From NCBI RefSeq assembly GCF_001591105.1, contig NZ_BCUD01000007.1, positions 1 to 64,000 on the forward strand: a stretch of DNA of 64,000 nt, given 5' to 3'. Each line of letters opens with the position of its first letter. The first letter of the stretch is position 1. This DNA is from Vibrio nereis NBRC 15637. Lineage in GTDB: Bacteria; Pseudomonadota; Gammaproteobacteria; Enterobacterales; Vibrionaceae. The notes under the pieces were generated by a model that had not been told where the DNA came from, ran no database searches, and saw only the letters and a list, made by a program, of their open reading frames with translations. Below, piece by piece: positions 16,927 through 25,817 of the stretch. Both the position numbers and the translations under genes were made by a program.

Positions 16927-17337
16927 ATGTTTAGCGGTTTTTTTAAGAACATAAAGATAAAACGGTTCGCGAAAAAGCTACCAGCCGATTTAAAAAAGCG
17001 ATATGGAAAAAAGAGATACTATTCGCGGCTGCAAGTCGATCGCGCCATTCGGCGACAAAGGTTACGTAGATCGAATCAGAACCTATCAACTAATGATTAC
17101 TATGCTTACGCTATGTATTGTTCCCCCCAAGAGTTTGCGCGGATATGTAGATCAGCCGATGTCGGTTGTGACTATTCGCAAATGAGACGGGATATTTCAC
17201 AAGTGGTCTTTGCCGTGCAATCAGATTTTTCTTTTACAGCATTAGAGAGTGAATCGAATACTGGAAGCAATTGCGATAGCGGCGGCGGGCTTGGCGGTAG
17301 TGATAGCTCGGGGGGACTTATAGGTAAGAGCGCTTAA
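16927..17337 (+). CDS. Hypothetical protein with basic N-terminus and Gly/Ser tail
   Basis: A 136-residue protein. The first 60 residues are strongly basic (KIKRFAKKLP, KKRYGKKRYY, RAIRRQRLRR), the middle holds YAMYCSPQEF and a helical part, and the last 35 are Gly/Ser/Asp rich. It resembles a small family of unknown function that I recall from Vibrio (possibly DUF6559), stated with caution. No signal peptide. The ATG at 16927 has a weak GAACTTGCC leader, so the ribosome site is poor. Confidence 0.6.
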   Translation: MFSGFFKNIKIKRFAKKLPADLKKRYGKKRYYSRLQVDRAIRRQRLRRSNQNLSTNDYYAYAMYCSPQEFARICRSADVGCDYSQMRRDISQVVFAVQSDFSFTALESESNTGSNCDSGGGLGGSDSSGGLIGKSA

Positions 17338-17412
17338 CCTTGTAAAACGTGCAAAACGAAAGTGTTGGAAAATATGGGCAACGAGTTCGAGTAGACCTGA
17401 ATTCGTAGCGGT

Positions 17413-17509
17413 AAGCACTCTAGTTTAATCGTGTATATTTGTGCGGTTTTGGTAGTTCATCGAAGCTTAATCACGAAAGCTTCGATGAACGTTGTGAGTA
17501 AGAGTGCTT
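17413..17509. repeat. Nested inverted repeats between convergent genes
   Basis: An inner perfect 14-bp inverted repeat (17455-17468 and 17477-17490, GTTCATCGAAGCTT) with an 8-nt loop is enclosed by an outer 9-bp pair (17413-17421 AAGCACTCT and 17501-17509 AGAGTGCTT). Neither side has a T-run, so it is not a classical terminator, though it sits where one is expected between convergent genes. Confidence 0.7.
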
Positions 17510-17516
17510 TCAACCG

Positions 17517-19148
17517 TTAGAGCTTGACCGCGAACGACTCATAAGGTCTTAACGTCATGGCGGTATTCAGTGTTTCGATCGCCTCATAGTTCGCAATCAG
17601 ACTAGTGCAGCCTTGGTTTGCTAAGTGAGATGGCAATTCAATCTCAATGCTTTCCGAACTGAAGTTGTTGATCACAACGATGTGCTCGTCTTGGTCTTTT
17701 CTTTCGTACGCAAACACTTGAGGATGTGACTCCAGCAGTGGGATGAAATCACCATACACGATCACCGGATGTGCTTTACGTAGCGCAATCAGCTGCTGGT
17801 AATGGTAGAAAATCGAATATTGATCATCTAATGCTTGGGCAACGTTGATCTCAGGATAATTAGGGTTTACTTCTATCCACGGTGTACCTTGGGTAAAGCC
17901 ACCATGGGCTTCATGGTTCCAGTGCATTGGCGTGCGCGCATTATCGCGGCCATTTTCATGAATCGCATTGAGCATGTGCTCATGGCTGACGCCAGAACCG
18001 GTTTTCACTTTGTAGAAGTTGAGTGTTTCAATGTCTTGGTACTGCTCGATGGACTCAAAGGCAACATTCGTCATGCCGATCTCTTCGCCTTGGTAAATGT
18101 AAGGCGTGCCTTTCATAAAGTGCAACGTGGTCGCGAGCATTTTCGCTGACTTAATACGATATTCTTTATCACAGCCATATTTGGACACCACGCGTGGCAG
18201 GTCATGGTTGTTCCAAAATAGCGAGTTCCAGCCTTCGTTTTTCAGCTCAACCTGCCATTTGGTCAGCACTTGCTTGAATTCAACTAAATCCAGCGGCTTC
18301 GGCTGCCACTTATCACCGTTTTCCCATGTGAGCGTAATGTGTTCGAACTGGAACACCATCGAAAGCTCATTGCGCTCAGGGTTGCTGTACAGCTTAGCGA
18401 TTTCAGGGGTTGCGCCCCAAGTCTCGCCCACGGTCAGCAGATCTTTGTCACCAAAGGTGGCTTGGTTCATTTTTTGTAGCAGCGGATGCAGGCGATCACC
18501 GTTACCAGTAATGCCTTTGTCGATTTCCTTGCCAATCAAATCAATCACGTCTAAGCGGAAGCCGCCGATGCCTTGGTCAATCCACCAGTTCATCATCTCG
18601 AACACTTTGTTGTGAACTGCGGGGTTTTCCCAATTCAAATCTGGCTGTCTTTTTGAAAACAGGTGGAAGAAGTATTGTTGGTTCTCTTCATCCCACTGCC
18701 ACGCACTGCCGCCAAAAATGGAGTCGATATCGCTTGGTACTTCGCCGTTTGGTCCCGCATCACGCCAAATGTAAAAATCGCGGTATTCGCTGTCTGGGTT
18801 TTGCTTCGCTTCCACAAACCAAGGGTGTTCGTCTGAGGTGTGATTGACCACCAAATCCATCACAATGCGAATGCCGCGCGCATTGGCTTGGTCGAGCAGT
18901 TCGCGCATGTCATCCATGGTACCAAACTCAGGGGCAATCGCTTGGTAGTCAGAAATGTCGTAGCCGTTATCATCCATTGGTGATTGATAAACTGGTGACA
19001 GCCAGATCACGTCGATGCCTAAGTTTTTTAGGTAATCTAATTTACTGATAATACCTTGCAGATCGCCAATCCCATCGCCGTTTGAATCACAGAAGCTACG
19101 CGGGTAAATTTGGTACACCACACTGTCATGCCACCAACGCTTTTCCAT
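17517..19148 (-). CDS. Alpha-glucosidase, GH13 (oligo-1,6-glucosidase/TreC type)
   Basis: A 543-residue cytoplasmic GH13 hydrolase. VYQIYPRSFCDSNGDGIGD opens the barrel; GGFRLDVID holds the nucleophile Asp, LLTVGETWG the acid/base Glu and NHDLPR the third acidic residue. The family cuts alpha-1,4 or alpha-1,6 glucosyl bonds from the end of short maltodextrins, isomaltose or trehalose-6-phosphate; the preference is not readable here. I chose the ATG at 19148 (AAGG 11 nt upstream); a TTG at 19172 would add eight residues. Divergent from a LysR gene and close to malE, malZ and amylase genes, so maltodextrin use is the likely role. Confidence 0.88.
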   Translation of the reverse strand: MEKRWWHDSVVYQIYPRSFCDSNGDGIGDLQGIISKLDYLKNLGIDVIWLSPVYQSPMDDNGYDISDYQAIAPEFGTMDDMRELLDQANARGIRIVMDLVVNHTSDEHPWFVEAKQNPDSEYRDFYIWRDAGPNGEVPSDIDSIFGGSAWQWDEENQQYFFHLFSKRQPDLNWENPAVHNKVFEMMNWWIDQGIGGFRLDVIDLIGKEIDKGITGNGDRLHPLLQKMNQATFGDKDLLTVGETWGATPEIAKLYSNPERNELSMVFQFEHITLTWENGDKWQPKPLDLVEFKQVLTKWQVELKNEGWNSLFWNNHDLPRVVSKYGCDKEYRIKSAKMLATTLHFMKGTPYIYQGEEIGMTNVAFESIEQYQDIETLNFYKVKTGSGVSHEHMLNAIHENGRDNARTPMHWNHEAHGGFTQGTPWIEVNPNYPEINVAQALDDQYSIFYHYQQLIALRKAHPVIVYGDFIPLLESHPQVFAYERKDQDEHIVVINNFSSESIEIELPSHLANQGCTSLIANYEAIETLNTAMTLRPYESFAVKL

Positions 19149-19158
19149 TGTTTTTTCT

Positions 19159-19283
19159 ACCTTACTAATCAAATCTGCGTTGACTATAGCGAACTTAATC
19201 GGGCAAAAATAATTGATTCTTTGAATTTGGATATAGAAAAAATCAATACCAAACGGTACTCTCCTTGCTCTTGGTAGTAAGGT
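19159..19283. promoter_or_regulatory. Divergent control region, alpha-glucosidase/lysR
   Basis: The 142-bp gap carries a 7-bp inverted repeat ATTGATT/AATCAAT (19212-19218 and 19241-19247), a candidate LysR-type site. Both genes use the same ribosome site TAGTAAGGT, which appears as inverted copies at 19159-19167 (minus) and 19275-19283 (plus). Direct regulation by the LysR protein is inferred from the divergent layout. Confidence 0.45.
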
Positions 19284-19290
19284 GATATAG

Positions 19291-20190
19291 ATGATGGATA
19301 AACAATACCGATATTTTTACGAAGTGGCTCGTCAGGGCAGCATTAAGGCCGCGGCGGATAAGCTCTATATTAGTCAGCCTTCACTGACCACGGCGATCAA
19401 GAAGCTAGAGGAGCAGCTCGGTACGGATTTGTTTATTCGTAAATCTAAGGGGGTCGAATTAACAGAGTATGGTTGGGTTTATTTTCGTTATGTGCAAGAG
19501 GTACAAGAAAAGCACACCCAAATGATCCATCAGCTTTCAGACATGAAACTCAGAAGTGGCGGTAAAGTGAAGCTGGGTGTCGGCGAGGCATGGTGGAAAT
19601 GCTTTGCGGCGAAAGCGGTCGAAGACTTTGCCAAACATTACCCAAGTAGCTCGATGCACATTGAATTTGGTAATGGTCTGTCTATGTTGCACCACCTTGT
19701 GAATGACGATATCGACCTGTTCATCGGCCATGAAATCAATGGGATTAACAATCGCTACCGTGTGCGATTTATTCCACTTTTTCAAGAGCGCGAAGCTTGG
19801 TACGTTCGCCCTAATCACCCATTGCTGAAAAAAGACGAATTAGAACAGCGTGCGGAAGACTATCCGCTACTCAAAGTGACTCCGGATCACGCGCGCCATG
19901 GTGACGTGTTGACCGAGGAAGGCGCAGAGTTATTTACCGTCGCGGCGCAAGAGACGCGTGTGATTTATGAATTGGATTCACTGTCAGCCAGTATTGATAT
20001 GGTCAAAATGAGCAACGCGATCATGCCGTACACGTCGAAGATTGCTGAACTATTGCGTGAAGAAGGGTTAGAGCAACTTTGGCTAAATGAGGAGCAGCTT
20101 GGGCAGGTAGGTATTTACACCAAAGTGGGCACACTGACGGAACCGACTACCGCATTGATTGATTTGATCACAAAAAAAGCCAGGGGATAG
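19291..20190 (+). CDS. LysR-family transcriptional regulator
   Basis: A 299-residue LTTR: N-terminal winged helix (FYEVARQGSIKAAADKLYISQPSLTTAIKKLE, residues 7-38, described by its ends) followed by the inducer-binding domain from about 90. Two ATGs lie in a row; AAGG is 8 nt before the first. Divergent from the alpha-glucosidase gene and convergent with malE, so it probably senses a maltodextrin-derived or related sugar, which would be unusual as mal genes are normally under MalT. Its last codons and stop form the stem of the malE terminator on the other strand. Confidence 0.9.
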   Translation: MMDKQYRYFYEVARQGSIKAAADKLYISQPSLTTAIKKLEEQLGTDLFIRKSKGVELTEYGWVYFRYVQEVQEKHTQMIHQLSDMKLRSGGKVKLGVGEAWWKCFAAKAVEDFAKHYPSSSMHIEFGNGLSMLHHLVNDDIDLFIGHEINGINNRYRVRFIPLFQEREAWYVRPNHPLLKKDELEQRAEDYPLLKVTPDHARHGDVLTEEGAELFTVAAQETRVIYELDSLSASIDMVKMSNAIMPYTSKIAELLREEGLEQLWLNEEQLGQVGIYTKVGTLTEPTTALIDLITKKARG

Positions 20191-20198
20191 CCCCTGGC
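20172..20198 (-). terminator. malE terminator overlapping the lysR 3' end
   Basis: On the minus strand GCCAGGGG-ctat-CCCCTGGC is followed by seven T. The stem includes the final codons and stop of the convergent lysR gene, so coding sequence and terminator share bases. Confidence 0.88.
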
Positions 20199-20229
20199 AA
20201 AAGGTATATGAACATCGAAAAATTTGGGT

Positions 20230-21408
20230 TTATTTGGTGATTTGCTTCGCGGCTGTATCCAGCGCGTCTTTCACCGTTTGTTTACCTTGCATAGCGTTAT
20301 CAATCGCTGCGCCTTCTGCGAACCAGTACGCGGTCATTTGCGGGATGTTTGGCATAATTTCACCGTTTTCCGCGTTGGTCATGGTCGCTTTGATGCGTTC
20401 ATCACTTTCTAGGATCTTCTGGAACGATTTCAGTGTAACCGCGCCAAGTGGTTTGTCATCGTTCATGGTTTTGAGCGCGTCATCGACAAATAGGTAGTTC
20501 TCTAAGAACTCAACCGCTAAGTCACCGTTCGGGCTTGCCGCGTTGATGCCGGCACTTAAAACGCCCACGAATGGATTGCCTTTACCACCATTGAGTGTTG
20601 GTAGCTCTGCGACGCCGTAGTTCAGGCCGACTTTATCAAGGTTGCCCCAAGACCATGGGCCGTTGATTGTCATCGCCACTTCGCCCTTGCTGAACGAGGC
20701 TTCGGCTACCGAGTAATCCGCATCTGGATTAACCACACCTTGGTTCACCATATCGACAAGGAATTGTAGGCCTTTCACACCCGCTTCGTTGTTTACGCCA
20801 GTCTTGTTGCCATTGTAACCGCCTGCAATTTTTTCAAATGCGTAGGCGCCGCCAGACGAAATCATTGGCCAAGTAAAGTAGGCGTTTTTCACATCCCACA
20901 TGATGGCTGTTTTGCCTTTCGCCTTCATTTTCTTGTCAATTGCAGCCAACTCTTCCCATGTTTTTGGTGGTTCAGGAAGTAGATCTTTGTTGTAGATAAG
21001 GGATGGCGTTTCGATTGCCATTGGGTAGCCCATTAGCTTGCCGTTGACTGTTACCGCGTCCCAGCTGAAATCAACCAACTTATCTTTGAACTCTTTGCTC
21101 GGCGTAACTTCTTTCAGTAGACCTGCTTCTGCATAACCACCAAAACGGTCGTGAGCCCAGAAGATAATGTCAGGACCCAAACCTTTAGCTGCTGCTTTCT
21201 CAAAACGCGCTTCCAAAGATTCTGGGTGCTGAACGTTTACTTTCACACCTGTGTCTGCTTCAAATTGTTTACCGATCTCAGCCAGACCTTCGTAACTTTT
21301 GTCGCCGTTGATCCAAATGGTGATTTCACCTTCTGTCATGGCTGCAACCGGGCTAGCTGCGAGAACAGAAAGTGTGATGATAGAAAGAGGTTTCACGAGC
21401 TTTTTCAT
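20230..21408 (-). CDS. malE: Maltose/maltodextrin-binding protein
   Basis: A 392-residue periplasmic binding protein with a signal peptide (1-23, ASPVAA cleavage). The mature protein follows E. coli MalE closely: [35 protein letters not shown]-like [16 protein letters not shown] and [10 protein letters not shown], which carry the sugar-stacking aromatic and Asp residues. It delivers maltodextrins to a MalFGK2 transporter. No permease or ATPase gene is near, so it either feeds a permease coded elsewhere or serves in chemotaxis. AAGGA is 9 nt before the ATG; a TTG three codons upstream is less likely. Transcribed singly between two terminators. Confidence 0.92.
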   Translation of the reverse strand: MKKLVKPLSIITLSVLAASPVAAMTEGEITIWINGDKSYEGLAEIGKQFEADTGVKVNVQHPESLEARFEKAAAKGLGPDIIFWAHDRFGGYAEAGLLKEVTPSKEFKDKLVDFSWDAVTVNGKLMGYPMAIETPSLIYNKDLLPEPPKTWEELAAIDKKMKAKGKTAIMWDVKNAYFTWPMISSGGAYAFEKIAGGYNGNKTGVNNEAGVKGLQFLVDMVNQGVVNPDADYSVAEASFSKGEVAMTINGPWSWGNLDKVGLNYGVAELPTLNGGKGNPFVGVLSAGINAASPNGDLAVEFLENYLFVDDALKTMNDDKPLGAVTLKSFQKILESDERIKATMTNAENGEIMPNIPQMTAYWFAEGAAIDNAMQGKQTVKDALDTAAKQITK

Positions 21409-21506
21409 GGTTATCAATCCTTGTCGTTAGATTGACTATGAATCTATCGCTATTTATTCAGTAGTGAAAATAGTTAGATAGAAACCTTGTATAGATGAAA
21501 GCTATA

Positions 21507-21518
21507 TCACGAGCGTGA
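21507..21518. promoter_or_regulatory. Palindrome upstream of malE
   Basis: TCACGAGCGTGA is a near-perfect 12-bp palindrome (TCACG/CGTGA) about 100 bp upstream of the malE ATG, with a size and shape typical of an operator. No MalT box (GGGGAKGAGG) was seen in this gap. Binding protein unknown. Confidence 0.4.
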
Positions 21519-21533
21519 AATGTGCTCATAATC

Positions 21534-21566
21534 AAAGAAAACGGCGCAATAAAACTATTGCGCCGT
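21534..21566 (-). terminator. Terminator after malZ
   Basis: On the minus strand ACGGCGCAAT-agtttt-ATTGCGCCGT, a perfect 10-bp stem, is followed by TTTTCTTTG. It ends the amylase-malZ operon and separates it from malE. Confidence 0.88.
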
Positions 21567-21600
21567 AAAAACCAAGATAGATTAATGTGAACTGATACTG

Positions 21601-23448
21601 TTAGCCAATTTGGCGGTATAACACACCGTGAATAGGCTTAAGCGTTATTGTGAGTTTTCCATTGCTTGCTGAGGCGGTGTCGCTGCTCAATGGGTTGAGA
21701 AAGTCTGCCGAATTTACGCCCATTTTCCACGTTTCGATTGCAACCTCTTTTTCTTGGTTGGCAAGATTGAACGCACAAATTACACGATCATCTTGGTATT
21801 GGCGTGCAAACACAAAACAGTGGTCATCGTGATACAACGGAATGTAATCGCCACACTGTAAGGCGAGACTTTGCTTGCGGGTGGAAATGAGCTGTTTAAA
21901 GAACGGGAGATAAGGGCTTGTCTCTGCTTCTTGCCAGGGCATGCAGCGACGATTGTCTGGGTCATGGCTGCCCATCATGCCTAGCTCAGTGCCGTAGTAA
22001 ATACAAGGCGTTCCGACATAGCTCATTAGCAAGGTGGCCGCGAGTGAGAATAGCCTTGGATCGTGTTGCACCAGTTCTAAAAATCGGGCTGTGTCGTGGC
22101 TATCAAGTTGGTTTAATTGCGACAGTTGATTGGCCCAAGGGACTTTGGCACGAGCCTCTGCCTGCCAGTCTAAAAACTCCGTGACGGAAATATCAATCGG
22201 GTCAAACGCGATATCGAGCTTTGCCAGTAATGCCCTCACAGGGTGCGCAAAGCCGTAATAGTTCATGGAGCCATCTTCTTGGTCACCTTGCAGCCATTGT
22301 GTGGCTTCAAAGAAGTGTTCACCCAGCACATAGCAGTCGGGGTTTATCTGCTTCGCGGCATTTCGAAAAGCTTTCACGTAATGCGCGTTGTTTTTAGCCC
22401 CTTCACCTTCACCGAGCATATGAATCACATCAAAACGCCAACCGTCAATCAAATAGGGCGGTTTCAGCCAATGTTTGATCACCGCGTGTTCACCTTGGTA
22501 GATGTAGTTTCTGACATCGGCGTTTTCAAAGTTCAATACTGGCAGCGAACGATAGCCTTTCCAGCTTACGTATTGGTTGCTATCTCCTTCGAAAAAGTAG
22601 TAATCACGATAGGGGGAGTCCGGCGATTGATACGCACCAATCCCTTCGTGTAAACCTTGTAAATTAAACCAAGGGTGCTCGGTAGAGGTGTGATTAAACA
22701 CCGCATCCAGCATTACTTTCATATCGCGCTGGTGGATTTGTTCACATAAGTGGGCGAAATGTTCGTTGCTACCAAGGTGCGGGTCTACTTGTGTGTAGTT
22801 GGATGTGTCGTACTTGTGATTGCTTGGTGCGGTGAAAATCGGATTGAAATACAGCGCAGTCACTCCTAACTCTTGCAAGTAGTCGAGCTGCTTCTCTACG
22901 CCATATAGATCGCCGCCGTAGAACTCACATCCACCGTTTTGGCCGCTGGTATCCACGGCCTCTCCCCACTGTTTGGCTTTGACGGGCTTCGTACCTGCCG
23001 AGACAAGGTACTCGCCATCTTTCACACTGATCTCGGGTTTGCCGTTACAAAAACGGTCCGGGAAGATCTGGTAGAACACTTGTTCACACACCCATTCTGG
23101 CGGCTGGTGGTTGGCGTTGAACTTGAAATGCACCTCTTTAGCTGGAGCGCGCTTGCTTACGCCCTTAGCATCAAGCCAGTATTGCGCACTTTCGGTCAGC
23201 AACTTAAAGACATAATGTGTCACATCGCGGTCCGTATTGAGCGGAACGGTCGCGCAGTAGTAGTCGAGATGATCAGTGCTACCGCTTGGCGTCATCTCCA
23301 CCAAATATTCTTCGTTATCGGGCTCGTGACGCACCATCACTTTGCTCAATGGCACACCTTTTTCTACCGCAAGTTTGAGCTTTAAGTGAGCACCGTTATG
23401 GGTTACCCACTCCGGTGTTTGTCCATGGAAGATAAACGGTAAAGTCAT
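21601..23448 (-). CDS. malZ: Maltodextrin glucosidase, GH13
   Basis: A 615-residue cytoplasmic GH13 enzyme similar along its length to E. coli MalZ: an N-terminal beta domain (about 1-120), VFYQIFPDRFCNG, FYGGDLYG, LDAVFNHTS, DGWRFDVIHMLGEGEGAKNN (nucleophile Asp), YVLGEHFF (acid/base Glu) and LDSHDTARF. MalZ removes glucose from the reducing end of maltodextrins; the wider neopullulanase/cyclomaltodextrinase group is the alternative. AGGAG lies 7 nt before the ATG, which follows the amylase stop codon by one base, so the two are translationally coupled. Confidence 0.85.
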   Translation of the reverse strand: MTLPFIFHGQTPEWVTHNGAHLKLKLAVEKGVPLSKVMVRHEPDNEEYLVEMTPSGSTDHLDYYCATVPLNTDRDVTHYVFKLLTESAQYWLDAKGVSKRAPAKEVHFKFNANHQPPEWVCEQVFYQIFPDRFCNGKPEISVKDGEYLVSAGTKPVKAKQWGEAVDTSGQNGGCEFYGGDLYGVEKQLDYLQELGVTALYFNPIFTAPSNHKYDTSNYTQVDPHLGSNEHFAHLCEQIHQRDMKVMLDAVFNHTSTEHPWFNLQGLHEGIGAYQSPDSPYRDYYFFEGDSNQYVSWKGYRSLPVLNFENADVRNYIYQGEHAVIKHWLKPPYLIDGWRFDVIHMLGEGEGAKNNAHYVKAFRNAAKQINPDCYVLGEHFFEATQWLQGDQEDGSMNYYGFAHPVRALLAKLDIAFDPIDISVTEFLDWQAEARAKVPWANQLSQLNQLDSHDTARFLELVQHDPRLFSLAATLLMSYVGTPCIYYGTELGMMGSHDPDNRRCMPWQEAETSPYLPFFKQLISTRKQSLALQCGDYIPLYHDDHCFVFARQYQDDRVICAFNLANQEKEVAIETWKMGVNSADFLNPLSSDTASASNGKLTITLKPIHGVLYRQIG

Positions 23449-23449
23449 A

Positions 23450-25240
23450 TTAATACTCCTCTGAACAAACAAGTGGTAGCGTTAGCCATCGAGTGGCAAG
23501 CGGAGGGAAATCGAGGGCGATGGTTCCGGTGTTATCGCGCACTTTTAGGCGGTATTGAGTGTTGTTTAACTCATCGGTGAGTGGGTACTCGCCGTCTGCA
23601 AGTTGCCAGGTTTGAATTAGTTCGTCGGGAATAATCAACTCCAGCGTTTTACTCTGTGTATCGCTGAAGTTTGCAGCGATGATGAGTTTTTGTTTTTCAT
23701 CCGAGCGCGCAAACGCGAACAGCTGATCTTGCATGTCGGCAAAGTTATCAAAGTTGGCAGCGTAGAGGTCGTGGTAATGTCCTGTCAGTGTGGAGCAGTT
23801 TAATGTCAAGTTAAGCAGTTTTTTGTAGAACTCACGCAGAGACTTTTCTGACTCTGAGAGTAGACCGCCATCAAACTTGCCGTGGTTCATCCAACGTTGA
23901 TGGTGAGGTACACCAATGTAATCGAAGATAGAGGTGCGGGAAGGTTGCCCAAATCCTGCCATCTCTGCGCCTGGTTCCCCCACTTCCTGACCGAAATAGA
24001 TCATCGTCGGGGCACTTGATAAACATGCAGAAATCAACATGGCAGGTTTGCCTTTTTCTGCGCTGCCTGCAAACTCCGGCGAAGCAATACGTTGTTCATC
24101 ATGGTTATCCAAAAAATGCAGCATATGGTGTTCAATGTCGGCTAACTGGTGCTGAATTCGGCCAATTTCTCGCGTTGAACCGTGGCCTTGCATGATCGTT
24201 TTTAAACTATCGTATAGGTCAACTTTATCGTACAGGTAATCCATTTTACCGAGCTGAATATAATCACGATAAAGTTCGGGTTGATAGACTTCGGCCATCA
24301 AAAACGCATCGGGATTTTCATGTTTGATCCATGAGTTCATATAGCTCCAAAATTCGACTGGTACCATTTCGGCCATGTCGTAGCGAAAGCCGTCAACACC
24401 GAGCTTGGTCCAGTAAAGCGCAATATCTCGGAACTTAATCCAAGAGTCAGGCACTGATTTGTTCTGCCAAAATTCAAAATGCTCGGCGTGGCCTTTGTGC
24501 CTAAATTCCGGTGGAAGTTGTGCAAAATCTTTGCTGCCGTCTGGCTTAACCCCGTAGTTCACCTTTACCGTTTCATACCAATCATCAAAATTTGGTTTGG
24601 CTAATCGAGATCCATTGCCGGTCCATTTGGCTGGGAATTCTTGATAAGGCTGCGTCAGGTCAGGGTGTTGTTCACCGCCCAACGGCGGAGCTTTGGTCAG
24701 TTCATCGGGTAAGGAGAAAGTTTGCTTAGGAATGTAGTAGAAGTTGTTGTCTCTGTGGTATTCGACCGAAGTGTCATCATTTGCGCCAAAGTCGCTAACG
24801 CCTTGAGGGTTATTGAGCCCTTTATAAACGCGTGCAACGTGGTTAGGAACAATATCAATGATGACTTTCATCCCAGCGTTGTGAGTACGTTGGATTAAAG
24901 CAAGGAACTCTTGATTACGTTGACTCGGGTCATCGGCCAAATCCGGGTTAACCGAGTAATAATCTTTGACAGCGTAAGGAGAACCGGCACGGCCTTTGAC
25001 GACGCTTGGGTGATCATTTTCGATCCCGGATTCGGTGTAGTCATTGATCACTGCGTGGTGGGGGACACCGGTATACCAAATATGGGTAATACCAAGGTCT
25101 TTGATTTCACTCAGTGCCTTGTCGGTAAAACCACTGAACTTTCCAACGCCGTTTTGTTCAATGGTTCCCCATGGCACATTGGTTGAGTTGGTGTTGCCAA
25201 AAAGACGCGTAAAAACCTGATAAATATTGTTCTTTTTCAT
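23450..25240 (-). CDS. Cytoplasmic alpha-amylase, GH13
   Basis: A 596-residue GH13 protein without a signal peptide, so it acts on internal maltodextrins or glycogen. DIVPNHVAR is conserved region I, GVDGFRYDMAEM holds the nucleophile Asp, FLMAEVYQP the acid/base Glu and FLDNHDEQR the third acid. The C-terminal 90 residues form the usual beta domain. It is the first gene of an operon with malZ. The ribosome site is weak. The exact specificity (amylase, maltogenic enzyme or transferase) cannot be read from the sequence. Confidence 0.85.
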   Translation of the reverse strand: MKKNNIYQVFTRLFGNTNSTNVPWGTIEQNGVGKFSGFTDKALSEIKDLGITHIWYTGVPHHAVINDYTESGIENDHPSVVKGRAGSPYAVKDYYSVNPDLADDPSQRNQEFLALIQRTHNAGMKVIIDIVPNHVARVYKGLNNPQGVSDFGANDDTSVEYHRDNNFYYIPKQTFSLPDELTKAPPLGGEQHPDLTQPYQEFPAKWTGNGSRLAKPNFDDWYETVKVNYGVKPDGSKDFAQLPPEFRHKGHAEHFEFWQNKSVPDSWIKFRDIALYWTKLGVDGFRYDMAEMVPVEFWSYMNSWIKHENPDAFLMAEVYQPELYRDYIQLGKMDYLYDKVDLYDSLKTIMQGHGSTREIGRIQHQLADIEHHMLHFLDNHDEQRIASPEFAGSAEKGKPAMLISACLSSAPTMIYFGQEVGEPGAEMAGFGQPSRTSIFDYIGVPHHQRWMNHGKFDGGLLSESEKSLREFYKKLLNLTLNCSTLTGHYHDLYAANFDNFADMQDQLFAFARSDEKQKLIIAANFSDTQSKTLELIIPDELIQTWQLADGEYPLTDELNNTQYRLKVRDNTGTIALDFPPLATRWLTLPLVCSEEY

Positions 25241-25301
25241 AGTGTAGGTCAGACCTATGTTTCATCGTTCATATCAGGCTAAATCATGGCAACAAAAGCC
25301 T

Positions 25302-25483
25302 ACTCATCCTTTATTGTAAATTCAGGGGCGTAGAAGAAGAAAATGTGAGTTAGATAGAAGAAACCCAACGAGGTTGAAACAAGTCTTTTATGTCTACTTG
25401 CTCACAAAGTCGCCAATGAACTTGATTTGATTTTTTCTGCTGAAAAGGAGGGGGAGCCTTTGATCTTAAGGCTTAAGGAGGGG
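25302..25483. promoter_or_regulatory. Control region upstream of the amylase-malZ operon
   Basis: Two features stand out in the 340-bp gap. On the minus strand 25302-25310 reads GGATGAGTA, which includes the GGATGA core of a MalT box, about 65 bp upstream of the amylase ATG. At 25445-25483 two copies of AAGGAGGGG, 30 bp apart, flank an inverted repeat AGCCTT-N7-AAGGCT. Both could be activator or repressor sites; neither is proven, and the second could serve the small plus-strand gene. Confidence 0.35.
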
Positions 25484-25580
25484 TTAGATAGGAAATCTCA
25501 GCTCTTTTCTAGGTTTTGACAAACTACGGTTCTTTTCTACGCTTTACACTGAGTAAACGTCAGACAAAAGGAGAACATAG

Positions 25581-25775
25581 ATGGCGACAATCAAACAGGA
25601 TATCCCACATCGTGTTACGGTTTATCATGATGATATAGAGCAAGAAAAAGCGTTGAAAAATGCGATGCTGCCGGAAAAACCAAGATACTTTAATGGCGCG
25701 CCAACGTATCAGGCGGAAAGCATCGACGAGTTTCGTACCAAGCTTAGCCAGATTGGTTTGTCGCTAGACGTTTAA
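25581..25775 (+). CDS. Small hypothetical protein
   Basis: A 64-residue hydrophilic protein that I do not recognise, with no signal peptide or membrane helix. It has a strong AAAGGAG site 8 nt before the ATG and its own terminator directly after, so it is a real single-gene unit. Function unknown. Confidence 0.7.
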   Translation: MATIKQDIPHRVTVYHDDIEQEKALKNAMLPEKPRYFNGAPTYQAESIDEFRTKLSQIGLSLDV

Positions 25776-25793
25776 GTAACTATCAATTTAAGT

Positions 25794-25817
25794 AGGGCTC
25801 GGTTACGAGCCCTTTTT
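25794..25817 (+). terminator. Terminator of the 64-residue gene
   Basis: GGGCTC-ggttac-GAGCCC followed by TTTTTC on the plus strand. The stem overlaps the stop codon and last codons of the convergent diguanylate cyclase gene. Confidence 0.88.

Noticed and set aside
17835..18847. Plus-strand frames up to 169 codons inside the alpha-glucosidase gene
   Set aside because: Shadows of a GH13 gene with intact catalytic motifs on the minus strand.
22243..23385. Plus-strand frames of 136 and 148 codons inside malZ
   Set aside because: Antisense to a conserved enzyme; composition explained by the third-codon bias of malZ.
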